Position numbers and translations under genes: made by a program. The notes beneath the pieces are model-generated. The model was not told where the DNA came from. It did no database searches and was given only the letters and a program-made list of their open reading frames with translations. A stretch of DNA of 64,000 nucleotides from Marinobacter mangrovi. GTDB lineage: Bacteria; Pseudomonadota; Gammaproteobacteria; Pseudomonadales; Oleiphilaceae. This document shows positions 35,432 through 44,064 of this stretch, in pieces. How positions within the stretch are numbered: the first letter of the stretch is position 1; every line of letters starts with the position of its first letter. Location: assembly GCF_016798325.1 (NCBI RefSeq), contig NZ_JAERVO010000007.1, positions 1 through 64,000 on the forward strand, written 5' to 3'.

Positions 35432-36346
35432 ATGACCATCAACCGCTTTGTCCAGTTTCGAAGTCACGACGGCCGCCTCTCGCTGCGAGACGGTCGCGAT
35501 CTGGTCTACACCGACCTGGGGGATCCTCAGGGTACGCCGATCCTGTTTGCCCACGGTATGCCCGGCTGCCGCATGGAGGGCTGGTTCTTCCATCGCCAGG
35601 CCCGGCGCCACGGGTTTCGCATCATCACGCCGGACCGGCCGGGGATTGGCGGCTCCACGTTCCAGGCGGACCGCGTGCTGTTGGACTATCCCGATGATGT
35701 GGCCCAGCTGGCGGATGCGCTCGGCATCGACCGGTTTATCCACATGGGCTGGTCCAGCGGCGGCTCGCGGACCCTGGCCTGTGCCTATGCCATGCCCGAG
35801 CGGGTCCGGCTGGCGGTGTCCCTGTCCGGGTATACCAATTTCGCCGAATACGACGGCCGCAAGGTGTTGCTGGAGGCCACCCGCTGGCCGGGTCCGATGC
35901 TGGCGCGGATCAGCCCGATGCTGCTGCGGTTGGTGGTGCGGGTGGTGATGCGCCTGTCACGCCGCCATCCGGGCCTGTACATGCGTGAGGCCCGTCAGCT
36001 GATCAGCGCGGACGATCGGGCACTGCTGTCGTCCTTCATGCGCACCCAGCTGTTCCGGGCGGATCAGATCACCTGTCTGGAAAGCGGGGGCCGGGCCATC
36101 GCCCAGGATTTGATGACCGAACTGGTGGACTGGGGGTTCCGTCTGCGGGAAGTCGGCGTGCGCACGCTGATCTACCAGGGGCGCGAGGATCCGTTCGTGC
36201 CGGTGGCCTATGCCCGTCACCTGGCGGAGAACCTGCCCAATGCGGATGTCCGCCTGCTTCCGGACGCTGGGCATCTTTATCCGCTGTCTGAAACTTTCCA
36301 GGCTGAGCTGTTCGAGCGTCTGCGGGAAATCGTCAAAGCCGCGTGA
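35432..36346 (+). CDS. Alpha/beta hydrolase
   Basis: 304-residue alpha/beta hydrolase. The oxyanion region is ILFAHGMPGCRMEGW, the nucleophile elbow GWSSGGSRT holds the Ser, the acid is in YQGREDPFVP, and the His is in DAGHLYP. Substrate unknown. AAGGAAG directly precedes the ATG. It resembles the hydrolase at 23342 only in fold. Its end overlaps the convergent histidine kinase by 14 bases. Confidence 0.85.
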   Translation: MTINRFVQFRSHDGRLSLRDGRDLVYTDLGDPQGTPILFAHGMPGCRMEGWFFHRQARRHGFRIITPDRPGIGGSTFQADRVLLDYPDDVAQLADALGIDRFIHMGWSSGGSRTLACAYAMPERVRLAVSLSGYTNFAEYDGRKVLLEATRWPGPMLARISPMLLRLVVRVVMRLSRRHPGLYMREARQLISADDRALLSSFMRTQLFRADQITCLESGGRAIAQDLMTELVDWGFRLREVGVRTLIYQGREDPFVPVAYARHLAENLPNADVRLLPDAGHLYPLSETFQAELFERLREIVKAA

Positions 36347-37727
36347 GGGGCAACATGACCCGGACGCAGAGTCCGGGGCGCCCGTCGTCCCGGTCTTCCA
36401 GCACAAGGCGGCCGCCGTGGAGTTCGGCAATCCGGTTGGCGATGGCCAGCCCCAGACCGGCGCCGCTGCCCTGGCGCTGATCCAGTCTTACGAACCGTTG
36501 CAGGGCCCGTTCCCGAGCCTCCGGGGCAATGCCCGGTCCACTGTCGCAGATCCTCAGGCAGGTGTCGGCGCCCTTTTCCGTTAATTGCAGGGTGACTTCA
36601 CTGCCGGCCGGGCTGTACTGGATGGCGTTGGCGGTCAGTGACCGCACCAGGGTGGCAATCAGCGCGCTGTGGCAGAGAACCCGGTCGCTGTCGACGCGAT
36701 CGTCGAGAATCAGTTCCACGTTGTCCCGGAGCGCCACCGGGGCCACATCGGCCACGGCCTGGGCCACGATGTCCGAAATGCTGTCCAACTGGGGTTCGCC
36801 GGGGGCGCCAGCGTCAATGCGACTCAGCAACAGCATCTGTTCGACCAGGTGATTCATCCGGTCTACCGACGCCAACAGGTCCGCAAATTGCCCGGGAGAT
36901 TTTTCGCTGGCCTCTTCCAGGTTCAGGCGCAGGGCGGCCAGCGGTGTGCGCAGCTCATGGGCGGCATCGGCGGAGAACTGGCGTTCCCGCTCCAGCGCCT
37001 GATCCAGGCGTCGCAGCAGGCCGTTGACGGCACTGACCAGACCATGGACTTCCGGCGGAGCCTGCTTTTCGTCGAGGTGGTGAATGCGTTCCGGCGCCAT
37101 GTTGCGGATCGGGCGTTCCAGTTGGCGCAGCGGCCGGAAGGTCCAGCGGATGGCCAGGACCACCAAAACCAGCAGGACAGGCAATACGATCAACAGCGGC
37201 AGCACGTTGCTCATGGCCAGTTCACCGCTCAGTTCGCTGCGGATATCCTCGCGCTGACCGCTCAGGATCCACAGGCCGGTTTCCGGATCGCGCAGCGTGA
37301 AGGTGCGCCACTGGTAGCCGCCGGACTCGGCCCACGCATAGCCGGGCGAGGGCCGGTCACTCTGTTCGGTGAGGGCGGGCGACGACAGCAGGGGGGTGCT
37401 GTCCTTCGCCCAGATCTGGAAGGCGATTTTCTTCTCGTATTTATGGCCCAGCTGATTGGGCAGGGCTTCATCGTCGTCGTCCGGGTCGTCCACGCCGGGC
37501 GGCAGTTGCAGCGAGTCTTCCAGCGCGTCCTTCAACTGGCCCAGTGGCTGATCGTGAGAGAGGTGGTGAACCAGACCCTGAACGATCCGGGCGCTCTGGG
37601 CCAGTTCGGCATCGAACACCTCTTCCAGTTCATGGTTGCTGCCCAGATAACTCCAGACGGCGGCAACCAGGGCCAGGAACAGGGTCAACAGGGCGACGGT
37701 CAGGGAAAGCTTGCGGGTCAGGGACAT
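36333..37727 (-). CDS. Sensor histidine kinase, QseC/PmrB-like
   Basis: 464-residue inner-membrane kinase. TM1 (about 8-28) and TM2 (about 178-198) flank a periplasmic sensor containing an acidic stretch (VDDPDDDDEALP). Acidic patches in PmrB bind Fe3+ or cationic ligands, so metal or peptide sensing is possible. HAMP (about 200-250), H-box FSADAAHELRTPLAALR with the phospho-accepting His, N-box TANAIQYSP and G-boxes DSGPGI and GAGLGLAIANRIAELHGG are all intact. The start overlaps the response-regulator stop by one base (TGATG). Confidence 0.9.
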   Translation of the reverse strand: MSLTRKLSLTVALLTLFLALVAAVWSYLGSNHELEEVFDAELAQSARIVQGLVHHLSHDQPLGQLKDALEDSLQLPPGVDDPDDDDEALPNQLGHKYEKKIAFQIWAKDSTPLLSSPALTEQSDRPSPGYAWAESGGYQWRTFTLRDPETGLWILSGQREDIRSELSGELAMSNVLPLLIVLPVLLVLVVLAIRWTFRPLRQLERPIRNMAPERIHHLDEKQAPPEVHGLVSAVNGLLRRLDQALERERQFSADAAHELRTPLAALRLNLEEASEKSPGQFADLLASVDRMNHLVEQMLLLSRIDAGAPGEPQLDSISDIVAQAVADVAPVALRDNVELILDDRVDSDRVLCHSALIATLVRSLTANAIQYSPAGSEVTLQLTEKGADTCLRICDSGPGIAPEARERALQRFVRLDQRQGSGAGLGLAIANRIAELHGGRLVLEDRDDGRPGLCVRVMLPLTRL

Positions 37728-38413
37728 CAGGACACGGCATCGGCGTTGCGGGCTTCATTGGAGTCGAGCATGTAGCCGACCCCGCGGACAGTGCGAATCA
37801 GCGTCTTGCCGATTCGCCGGCGCAGGTGGTGGATGTGGACTTCCAGGGCGTTGCTTTCGGCGCCGTGGTCCCAGCCGTACAGTTGATCCTCCAGGCGCCG
37901 GCGTGTGGCGACCTGGTCCGGGTGGCGCATCAGGTAGTGCAGGATCTGGAATTCCGCCCGGGGCAGGGTCACGGCACTGTCGGCGAGGAACAGCTGGCCG
38001 TGTTCGGGATTCAGCTTCAGATGGCCGACGACCAGGCTGCTGTCGGCCTTGCCCTCGGCGCGGCGGGTCACGGCACGGATGCGGGCTTTCAGCTCGGCCA
38101 TGACGAATGGCTTGGTCATATAGTCGTCGGCGCCGGCATCCAGTCCTGTGAGCTTTTCATCCATATCGCCACGGGCAGTGAGGATGATGATGGGCGTTGG
38201 AACGCCGCGCTTGCGCACGTCCTTGAGGACGTCCAGCCCATCCTTGCGGGGCAGGGTCAGGTCCAGCAGGACGAGATCGAAATGCTCGTCGGCAATGGCA
38301 TTGGCCGCTTTCTGGCCATCGTCGATCCAGTCGACGGTATCGTGGTGTTCCCGCAACATGCCCAGCATGGTCCTGGCCAGGTGGTGATCGTCTTCGACCA
38401 GCAGTATCCGCAT
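37727..38413 (-). CDS. OmpR-family response regulator, QseB/PmrA-like
   Basis: DNA-binding partner of the adjacent kinase. The receiver domain (1-115) has VEDDHH, the phospho-accepting Asp in LVLLDLTLPRKDG, and KPF. The winged-helix domain (about 130-225) ends with IRTVRGVGYML. The ATG at 38413 is preceded by AAGG and gives the normal length. Upstream frame to 38452 is discarded. Two CTTAAG-N5-YTTAAG boxes lie in the divergent promoter region, the type of site bound by PmrA/QseB, so it probably controls itself and the divergent operon. Confidence 0.92.
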   Translation of the reverse strand: MRILLVEDDHHLARTMLGMLREHHDTVDWIDDGQKAANAIADEHFDLVLLDLTLPRKDGLDVLKDVRKRGVPTPIIILTARGDMDEKLTGLDAGADDYMTKPFVMAELKARIRAVTRRAEGKADSSLVVGHLKLNPEHGQLFLADSAVTLPRAEFQILHYLMRHPDQVATRRRLEDQLYGWDHGAESNALEVHIHHLRRRIGKTLIRTVRGVGYMLDSNEARNADAVS

Positions 38414-38458
38414 TCCTGAATCCTTTTCCCGCAACGCCCGCAAGGCTTCCATATAAAG

Positions 38459-38475
38459 CTTAAGTATGGCTTAAG
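38459..38475. promoter_or_regulatory. PmrA/QseB-type box 1
   Basis: CTTAAG (38459-38464), five bases, CTTAAG (38470-38475). This is the direct-repeat 6-5-6 layout of PmrA/QseB sites, and because CTTAAG is its own complement the box reads the same on both strands. It lies 46 bases from the response-regulator start, suggesting autoregulation. Confidence 0.75.
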
Positions 38476-38491
38476 AAAGCGATATTGGCGG

Positions 38492-38508
38492 CTTAAGTTT
38501 CCATTAAG
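38492..38508. promoter_or_regulatory. PmrA/QseB-type box 2
   Basis: CTTAAG (38492-38497), five bases, ATTAAG (38503-38508); on the other strand CTTAAT-N5-CTTAAG. It ends 40 bases before the thermostable-hemolysin ATG, and a possible -10 (TAGTCT, about 38519-38524) follows 11 bases downstream. That fits an activator replacing the -35. Confidence 0.72.
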
Positions 38509-38548
38509 GCGGGTCCTCTAGTCTGTGTAAACCTGACGAGAGAGACCG

Positions 38549-39235
38549 ATGACCATGCCTGATACCTTGCCTCATCCGGACCGGCTTTCATGGCCCGAGG
38601 ATTTTCGCCCCGAGCTGAGCCTGGCCGGTCGTAGCCTGTGTTCCGTCAGCCCGGATTCCCCTGCCGAAGAGCAGGTTGTCCGATTCATTCAAAGTCGCTT
38701 CCTGGATGCCTATGGTGCGCGACCACGCCTACGTATTGCCAGCCTGATGGCCCTGCTGAGTCCCGAAAACCGGGTATCCGCTGCGGTGGGTGTCCGTTGC
38801 GCCGCCGAAGAACGCCTGTTTCTCGAGGATTACCTGGACGGGCCGATCGAGTCCGCCATTCCGGACGGTTCCGCCCGCTCTTCCATTATCGAAGTGGCGC
38901 ACCTGGCCGGGGTCGAGCCCGGCGTCAGCCGGTTCCTGTTCCCGCTACTGACCATCTGGCTCGCCGACCGCGACGTGCAGTGGATCGCCTTTACCGGCAC
39001 GTCACACCTGCGAAACAGCTTCGATCGGATGGGCATCCGCACCGAGATCGTCGGCAACGCCGATCCTGCGCGCCTGCCTGACAAGGGCCGCGGCTGGGGC
39101 CGCTATTACCAGCACTCGCCCATGGTCATGGTGGCTCATGTGCCCTCGGGCCATGATGCCCTCACGCGACTGGGCCTGCTGCGGCACATCCACCGGGTGC
39201 CAGCTGCGGGAGGGCGCTATGAGCTCTCTGCTTGA
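38549..39235 (+). CDS. Thermostable hemolysin family (GNAT/LuxI-like) protein
   Basis: 228-residue protein that I assign to the 'thermostable hemolysin' family named after a Vibrio protein. The name is probably misleading. The middle region (IIEVAHLAGVEPGVSRFLF, then LADRDVQWIAFTGTSHLRNS, then RMGI) has the strand-helix rhythm of GNAT acyltransferases and LuxI-type synthases. There is no signal peptide or membrane segment. It is first in a five-gene operon with an AMP-ligase, a diiron enzyme and an SDR, so an acyltransferase in a biosynthetic pathway is my inference. Its end overlaps the next gene by 17 bases. Confidence 0.75.
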   Translation: MTMPDTLPHPDRLSWPEDFRPELSLAGRSLCSVSPDSPAEEQVVRFIQSRFLDAYGARPRLRIASLMALLSPENRVSAAVGVRCAAEERLFLEDYLDGPIESAIPDGSARSSIIEVAHLAGVEPGVSRFLFPLLTIWLADRDVQWIAFTGTSHLRNSFDRMGIRTEIVGNADPARLPDKGRGWGRYYQHSPMVMVAHVPSGHDALTRLGLLRHIHRVPAAGGRYELSA

Positions 39236-40724
39236 TACTGTCTTGCAGCGGGTGATGGAGCAGCCCGACGCCATTGCCCTGAAGTCGCCGGATGAAAGCT
39301 TCACTTACGAAGAACTGATGACCGCCGTGGAAGTGCTGGCAGAACGCCTGCGTGAGAGTGGCTTGCAGCGGCTGGGTCTGTGTGGTGACAACAGTCCGGG
39401 GTGGATCATTGCGGATCTGGCCTGCCGTCTGGCCGAGCTGGTGTGTGTGCCGGTCCCCGGTTTCTTTTCGGAGAAACAGGTGCAGCATCTGTGCGACAGC
39501 GCCGGATTACAGGGGCTGCTGTTCGGTCGCCCTGCGGATTTGCCGTCAGGCGATATCGAATCGGTCCCGATCTGGGGGCCGGTCTGCCTGCGGACGCTGC
39601 ACACGACCGGCGTTGAAGGCCACGTGCCGGCAAGTACGGCCAAGATCACCTTTACCTCTGGCAGCACGGGCACCCCACGCGGCGTCTGCCTGTCCGGCGA
39701 GCATCAGGATGCGACGGTCCGGGCACTGGCGGAGCGGGTCGGCTCCCTCGGCATTCGACGCCACCTCTGTGTGCTGCCGCTGGCGACGCTGCTGGAGAAC
39801 GTCGCCGGCGTCTATCTGCCTTTGTCCCTGGGGGCGACGGTCCATGTCTGGCCAGTCAGCCAGCTGGGCTTCACCGGCAGCAGCCAGCTGGATGTGCCGA
39901 AGTTGCTGCAGGCCTTGCACGCCTGTCAGCCCGATTCGCTGATCCTGGTGCCGGAGCTGGCCACGCTGCTGGTGACCGCCGCGGAACAGGGCGCACTATC
40001 GGGACTGCGCTTCCGCTTCCTGGCTGTGGGAGGCGGTAAGGTCTCGACGGCGTTGCTGGATCGCGCCGATGCTCAGGGCCTGCCGCTTTATGAAGGCTAT
40101 GGCCTGTCCGAGTGTGGCTCGGTGGTGGCGCTCAACGGCCCCGACGCCAACCGGCCCGGTTGCGTGGGCAAGCCGCTCTCCCATGTCGAGGTGTCGGTGA
40201 GCAATCTGGGCGAGATCCTGGTGCGCGGCAATACCCACCTGGGCTATCTGGGCGATGAACAACGTCCCCGGGAGCCTCTGGCTACCGGCGATCTGGGCCG
40301 GTTCGATGACGATGGCTTCCTGGTCGTCAACGGCCGTTCCAAGAACCTGCTGATCACCAGCTACGGTCGCAATATCAATCCCGAGTGGCTGGAGAGTGAG
40401 CTGGTGCAGTCTGTCGGCGCGCGTCAGGCGCTGGTGTTTGGTGACGGTGAGCCGAGACCCCGTGCCCTGTTGGTGATAGCCGACAGCCGGGACAGTGACG
40501 CCGTGGCGCGTGCCGTGGCGGAGCTGAATCGGACGCTTCCGGACTACGCCCGCTTGTCACAGCTCTATATCCGCCGTGAACCGTTGTCACCGCATCAGGG
40601 GCACGTTACTCCCAATGGCCGCCTGATCCGGCCCCGTTTAATGGCCGATCTCGGTGAGCTGCTGGCGGCCGCTGAACAAAGCGATCCGGCCGCCATCACC
40701 CTATCCGAAGCCCGTTGCGGCTGA
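39219..40724 (+). CDS. AMP-binding acyl-CoA synthetase/ligase-like protein
   Basis: 501-residue ANL-superfamily adenylating enzyme. The P-loop-like motif FTSGSTGTPRG, YGLSEC and the hinge region ATGDLGRFDDDGFLVVNGRSKN are intact. The start at 39219 follows GGGAGGGCGCT and lies inside the end of the upstream gene. At the A10 position, where GK with a catalytic Lys is expected, residue 468 is Arg (HVTPNGRLIRP), which would weaken standard adenylation. Codon 40620-40622 is CGC. It could still bind acyl-adenylate or act on an unusual substrate. Part of the diiron-SDR operon. Confidence 0.85.
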   Translation: MSSLLDTVLQRVMEQPDAIALKSPDESFTYEELMTAVEVLAERLRESGLQRLGLCGDNSPGWIIADLACRLAELVCVPVPGFFSEKQVQHLCDSAGLQGLLFGRPADLPSGDIESVPIWGPVCLRTLHTTGVEGHVPASTAKITFTSGSTGTPRGVCLSGEHQDATVRALAERVGSLGIRRHLCVLPLATLLENVAGVYLPLSLGATVHVWPVSQLGFTGSSQLDVPKLLQALHACQPDSLILVPELATLLVTAAEQGALSGLRFRFLAVGGGKVSTALLDRADAQGLPLYEGYGLSECGSVVALNGPDANRPGCVGKPLSHVEVSVSNLGEILVRGNTHLGYLGDEQRPREPLATGDLGRFDDDGFLVVNGRSKNLLITSYGRNINPEWLESELVQSVGARQALVFGDGEPRPRALLVIADSRDSDAVARAVAELNRTLPDYARLSQLYIRREPLSPHQGHVTPNGRLIRPRLMADLGELLAAAEQSDPAAITLSEARCG

Positions 40725-40747
40725 TCCAGAACCACGAGGAATGATCC

Positions 40748-41431
40748 ATGGCTTTCTTTGACCAACTCCAGGCACAGACCGAACCGGACCGGGCGCACGT
40801 GACCGGCGCACCGGTGATGGGGGCCATCCAGGAAGGGCGCTTTACCCTGGACAGCTACACGTACTTCCTGAGCCAGGCCTATCACCACGTCAAACACACG
40901 GCGCCGTTGATGATGGCCTGTGGCGGTCGTTTGCCGGAGCGTCTGGAACACGTGCGCAAGGCCCTGGTGGAATACATCGAGGAAGAGTACGGCCACCACG
41001 AGTGGATCCTGAACGACCTCACCGCCTGCGGCGCCGAGGCTGACGCCGTACGTCACGGCACGCCGGATCTGCCGATCCGTCTGATGGTGTCCTACCTGTA
41101 TGACCTGATTGCGCGGGGCAACCCGGTTGGTCTGTTCGGCATGGTCCAGGTGCTGGAGGGCACCAGCGTGTCGCTGGCCACGCCGATGGGCCAGCAGATC
41201 CAGAAGCACCTGGGGCTGCCCAACCAGGCCTTCAGCTACCTCTATTCCCACGGCAGCCTGGACCAGGACCACTTCGACTTTTTCCGCAACCTGATGGACA
41301 GCATCACCGACCCGGCTGATCAGGCGGCGATCGTGGACACCGCCAAGGTGGTGTACCGGTTGTACGGCGACATGCTGCACGCCATTCCGTTGCCCGACCA
41401 GGAGGAGAGTCGACTGTATGGAACTGCGTAA
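40748..41431 (+). CDS. Heme-oxygenase-like diiron oxidase (TenA-like fold)
   Basis: 227-residue all-helical protein, often annotated as TenA or 'iron-containing redox enzyme'. It carries metal-ligand motifs of the heme-oxygenase-like diiron oxidases: E80-x2-H83 (EEEYGHHEW), E137 (VLEGTS) and H168-x3-D172-x2-H175 (HGSLDQDH). The same H-x3-D-x2-H spacing is seen in CADD, and E-x2-H in UndA. Known relatives cleave, decarboxylate or N-oxygenate their substrates using oxygen. Here it follows an acyl-AMP-ligase and precedes an SDR. The product is unknown. Confidence 0.8.
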   Translation: MAFFDQLQAQTEPDRAHVTGAPVMGAIQEGRFTLDSYTYFLSQAYHHVKHTAPLMMACGGRLPERLEHVRKALVEYIEEEYGHHEWILNDLTACGAEADAVRHGTPDLPIRLMVSYLYDLIARGNPVGLFGMVQVLEGTSVSLATPMGQQIQKHLGLPNQAFSYLYSHGSLDQDHFDFFRNLMDSITDPADQAAIVDTAKVVYRLYGDMLHAIPLPDQEESRLYGTA

Positions 41432-42203
41432 CCGCGTTTTCCTGCTGCTGGGCGGCAGTGGCGGCATCGGCCAGGCCCTGATCCAGCCGCTGGTGGAAGC
41501 CGGCAGCCGGGTCATTGTGGCCAGTCGCCACCCCAAGCCGATGGTCGGTCAGGCCGATGGCGTGGAGCAGGTCAGTCTCGACCTGGCTGCGCCGGACCTG
41601 CCCCGGGTGCTGGCGGATCTGTCGAAAGCCTATCCCGACATTGACGGTGTGATTCACTGCGCCGGCCAGAACATCTTCACCGGTATCGAGGACCTGCCGG
41701 TGGCGGCGCTGGACAGCCTGCTCAGCGTCAACCTGCGCAGCGCTATCCTGGTGGCTCACCACTTCGTGCCGCGTTTCCGGCGTCAGGGGCGCGGCGCGTT
41801 GGTCTTTGTGGGTTCCACCTTCGGCAGCATCGGCTTTCCCGGCTATGGCGTCTACTGCGCCACCAAATTTGGCGTGCGGGGCTTCAGCGAATCCCTGCGT
41901 CGGGAACTGGCGGATACCGCGATACAGGTGCTTTACGTTGCGCCCCGGGCGACCCAGACGTCGATGAATCCAACCGCGGTCAACGACCTTAATGCCGCCC
42001 TGGGCAACCGGATGGATTCGCCGGAAGCCGTTGCCGGGGAGATCCTGGCCGCCATGAAGAGCGACCAGCAGCGTCGTTACCTGGGCTGGCCGGAAAAGCT
42101 GTTCGTTCGTCTCAACGGGATACTGCCACGGCTGGTGGATCGCGCCATGCTCAAACAGTTGCCCATTATCCGTCGTTTCCTGCAATCCGGAGTGTCTTCA
42201 TGA
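41418..42203 (+). CDS. Short-chain dehydrogenase/reductase
   Basis: 261-residue SDR with the cofactor motif LLGGSGGIGQAL, structural HCAGQN, and catalytic Ser, Tyr and Lys in VGSTFGSIGFPGYGVYCATKFG. The C-terminal tail (LFVRLNGILPRLVDRAML) is amphipathic and may associate with membrane, as in several lipid-acting SDRs. The start overlaps the diiron gene by 14 bases and the stop overlaps the next gene by 4 bases (ATGA). It is likely the reductase of the cluster. Confidence 0.9.
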   Translation: MELRNRVFLLLGGSGGIGQALIQPLVEAGSRVIVASRHPKPMVGQADGVEQVSLDLAAPDLPRVLADLSKAYPDIDGVIHCAGQNIFTGIEDLPVAALDSLLSVNLRSAILVAHHFVPRFRRQGRGALVFVGSTFGSIGFPGYGVYCATKFGVRGFSESLRRELADTAIQVLYVAPRATQTSMNPTAVNDLNAALGNRMDSPEAVAGEILAAMKSDQQRRYLGWPEKLFVRLNGILPRLVDRAMLKQLPIIRRFLQSGVSS

Positions 42204-42841
42204 AAACCCTGATCCATTGGACGGCCGCACTGGCCCTGACGCTGCTGGCCTTTGGCCAGGCCCAGGCCGCGAACCTCGACCAGGACCTGCTGAAAGTCCA
42301 GCGTGACTGGGCCCACGTGAATTACGAAGTGAAAGGCGACGATGCCCGCGAGAAAGCCTTCAAGGATCTCGTCCCCGAGGCGGAAGCCTTCGTGAAGGCC
42401 TACCCGGACCGGGCTGAGCCGCTGATCTGGCAGGGCATCATTCTCAGCACCTATGCCGGCGCCAAGGGCGGCCTGGGCGCCCTGGGTCTGGTGAAGGACG
42501 CCAAAGCGTCCCTGGAAAAGGCGCTGAAGATCGATGAGAACGCGCTCGAGGGATCCGCCCACACCTCCCTTGGCAGCCTCTACTACAAAGTGCCGGGCTG
42601 GCCGATTTCCTTCGGCGACGATGAAAAGGCGGAAGAGCACCTGCGAGCGGCCCTGAAGATCAATCCGAACGGGATCGATCCCAACTACTTCTACGGGGAT
42701 TACCTGGTCGACCAGGACCAGCCCGAACGGGCCAAGGTCTACCTGGAACGCGCCCTCGCCGCGCCGGATCGGCCCGAACGACCGGTCGCCGACGCCGGCC
42801 GCCGCCAGGAAATCCAGGCGCTGCTCAAAGATATCCAGTGA
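42200..42841 (+). CDS. Exported TPR-like protein of the diiron cluster
   Basis: 213-residue protein with a signal peptide ([23 protein letters not shown]) and TPR-like helical repeats: [42 protein letters not shown], then [16 protein letters not shown]. Its place at the end of the operon, and the coupled start, suggest that it handles or delivers the product in the periplasm, but no function is known. A hairpin follows the stop. Confidence 0.8.
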   Translation: MKTLIHWTAALALTLLAFGQAQAANLDQDLLKVQRDWAHVNYEVKGDDAREKAFKDLVPEAEAFVKAYPDRAEPLIWQGIILSTYAGAKGGLGALGLVKDAKASLEKALKIDENALEGSAHTSLGSLYYKVPGWPISFGDDEKAEEHLRAALKINPNGIDPNYFYGDYLVDQDQPERAKVYLERALAAPDRPERPVADAGRRQEIQALLKDIQ

Positions 42842-42847
42842 GTCTTG

Positions 42848-42874
42848 CAGCCGGTTGATAGCCGCAACCGGCTG
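42848..42874 (+). terminator. Hairpin after the diiron operon
   Basis: CAGCCGGTT (42848-42856) pairs with AACCGGCTG (42866-42874), with a 9-base loop and then a short pyrimidine run (gtcttccctt). It begins 7 bases after the stop codon. Probably the operon terminator, though the U-run is weak. Confidence 0.55.
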
Positions 42875-43109
42875 GTCTTCCCTTCGTCGCATAGGGCCTG
42901 ACTATCGCGGTCTTATGCGATCTTTTTTTGCGCTTCTTTCCCGTGACAAGGATAATTGCCGCCTTTCTCCGGAACACCCTAACGGGGTCCGGCAGGCTGG
43001 CCTGGTTTACGCGATCCAGGTCAACGGCGGTGGCCGTCAAAGTAATCCACCTGCGGGCGCCAGCGTAGATAGCGTCAATGTGTGCAGAAATCAGGGCAGA
43101 GGCTTTCCC

Positions 43110-43805
43110 ATGTCGCAGCAATTGCAGACCTCATCCTTTCTTGACGGCCAGTCCGTAGCGGTATCCAGCTTGAGCCAGGAAGCGCTGGCGGTGCGATCGG
43201 CGTTGGTGGAGCAGGGGCTGGAAACACCGATGGTGGATAACCGCTTGTCCCGTGACCAGAAAGTCGAGCGCATCTCGGACCTGATGGCCCGGGTCGCCGA
43301 GACGCTGGGGCTGGACCTGACCGACGACAGTCTGATGGACACGCCGGCGCGCATCGCCCGCATGTACGTGGACGAGATCTTCGCCGGCCTGGATTACAGC
43401 CAGTTCCCCAAGATCACCCAGATTGAGAACAAGATGGGTGTGGAAGAGATGGTCAAGGTGCGTGACATCAGCTTGACCAGCACCTGCGAGCACCACTTCG
43501 TCACCATCGACGGCCTGGCCCGGGTGGCGTACCTGCCGAAGGACAAGGTGATCGGCCTGTCCAAGATCAACCGCATCGTGCGCTTCTTCGCCCAGCGCCC
43601 GCAGGTGCAGGAGCGACTGACCCACCAGATCCTGGTGGCGTTGCAGACCCTGCTGGAAGTGGAGGACGTGGCGGTCCACATCGACGCGACCCACTACTGC
43701 GTGAAAGCCCGCGGCGTGCAGGACACCAGCTCCAGTACCGAGACGATGGCGCTGGGCGGGCGCTTCAAGACGGATCCGCAGTATCGTCGCGAGTTTCTGG
43801 CCTGA
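43110..43805 (+). CDS. folE: GTP cyclohydrolase I
   Basis: Converts GTP to 7,8-dihydroneopterin triphosphate, the first step of folate and pterin synthesis. It is 231 residues with zinc ligands in [12 protein letters not shown] and [11 protein letters not shown], and [20 protein letters not shown] as the family signature. The ATG at 43110 follows AGAGG by 8 bases; upstream open frame to 42855 has no start signal. The N-terminal ~50-residue extension is longer than in the minimal enzyme. It stands alone. Confidence 0.93.
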   Translation: MSQQLQTSSFLDGQSVAVSSLSQEALAVRSALVEQGLETPMVDNRLSRDQKVERISDLMARVAETLGLDLTDDSLMDTPARIARMYVDEIFAGLDYSQFPKITQIENKMGVEEMVKVRDISLTSTCEHHFVTIDGLARVAYLPKDKVIGLSKINRIVRFFAQRPQVQERLTHQILVALQTLLEVEDVAVHIDATHYCVKARGVQDTSSSTETMALGGRFKTDPQYRREFLA

Positions 43806-43878
43806 CGGTCGTCGCGACACTTCCCCTCTCAATCCCGTATACTGCGCGGCCTGAGAAGATGCCGTGCGGTTGGCGTTT

Positions 43879-43976
43879 CGATGTAGCCGACGCTTCAGCT
43901 TCGGAGGGCCCGCCAGGGCCCCGGGTATATCGGCAGGCCTGCGGCCTGCTCGGAAGCTGAAGCGTCCGCTACATCG
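43879..43976. repeat. Palindromic intergenic repeat, family A, copy 1
   Basis: Outer arms 43879-43902 and 43953-43976 are 24-base inverted repeats with one mismatch. They enclose two smaller hairpins, GGGCCC-gcca-GGGCCC and GCAGGCC-tgc-GGCCTGC. The left part TGTAGCCGACGCTTYAGC followed by TTCGGAGGGCC recurs at 58146 and 58447. It lies between folE and the DMT gene, and a non-coding open frame runs through it, which is why I start the DMT gene downstream. Confidence 0.8.
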
Positions 43977-44064
43977 GCTCAAGCGAGAATCGAACCCGTT
44001 CCCATTGATCCCGCTGTTGCTGCATTTCCGGGTTATCCACCTTTCGCCGTTTAGGGAGTTTTCT

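Noticed and set aside
40748-41431. Annotation as a TenA transcriptional regulator or thiaminase
   Set aside because: There is no DNA-binding part, no thiamine gene nearby, and the diiron ligand pattern fits heme-oxygenase-like oxidases better.
43864-44064. N-terminal extension of the DMT permease
   Set aside because: It would translate the family A palindrome; the GTG at 44065 has AGGGAG and begins at the first helix.
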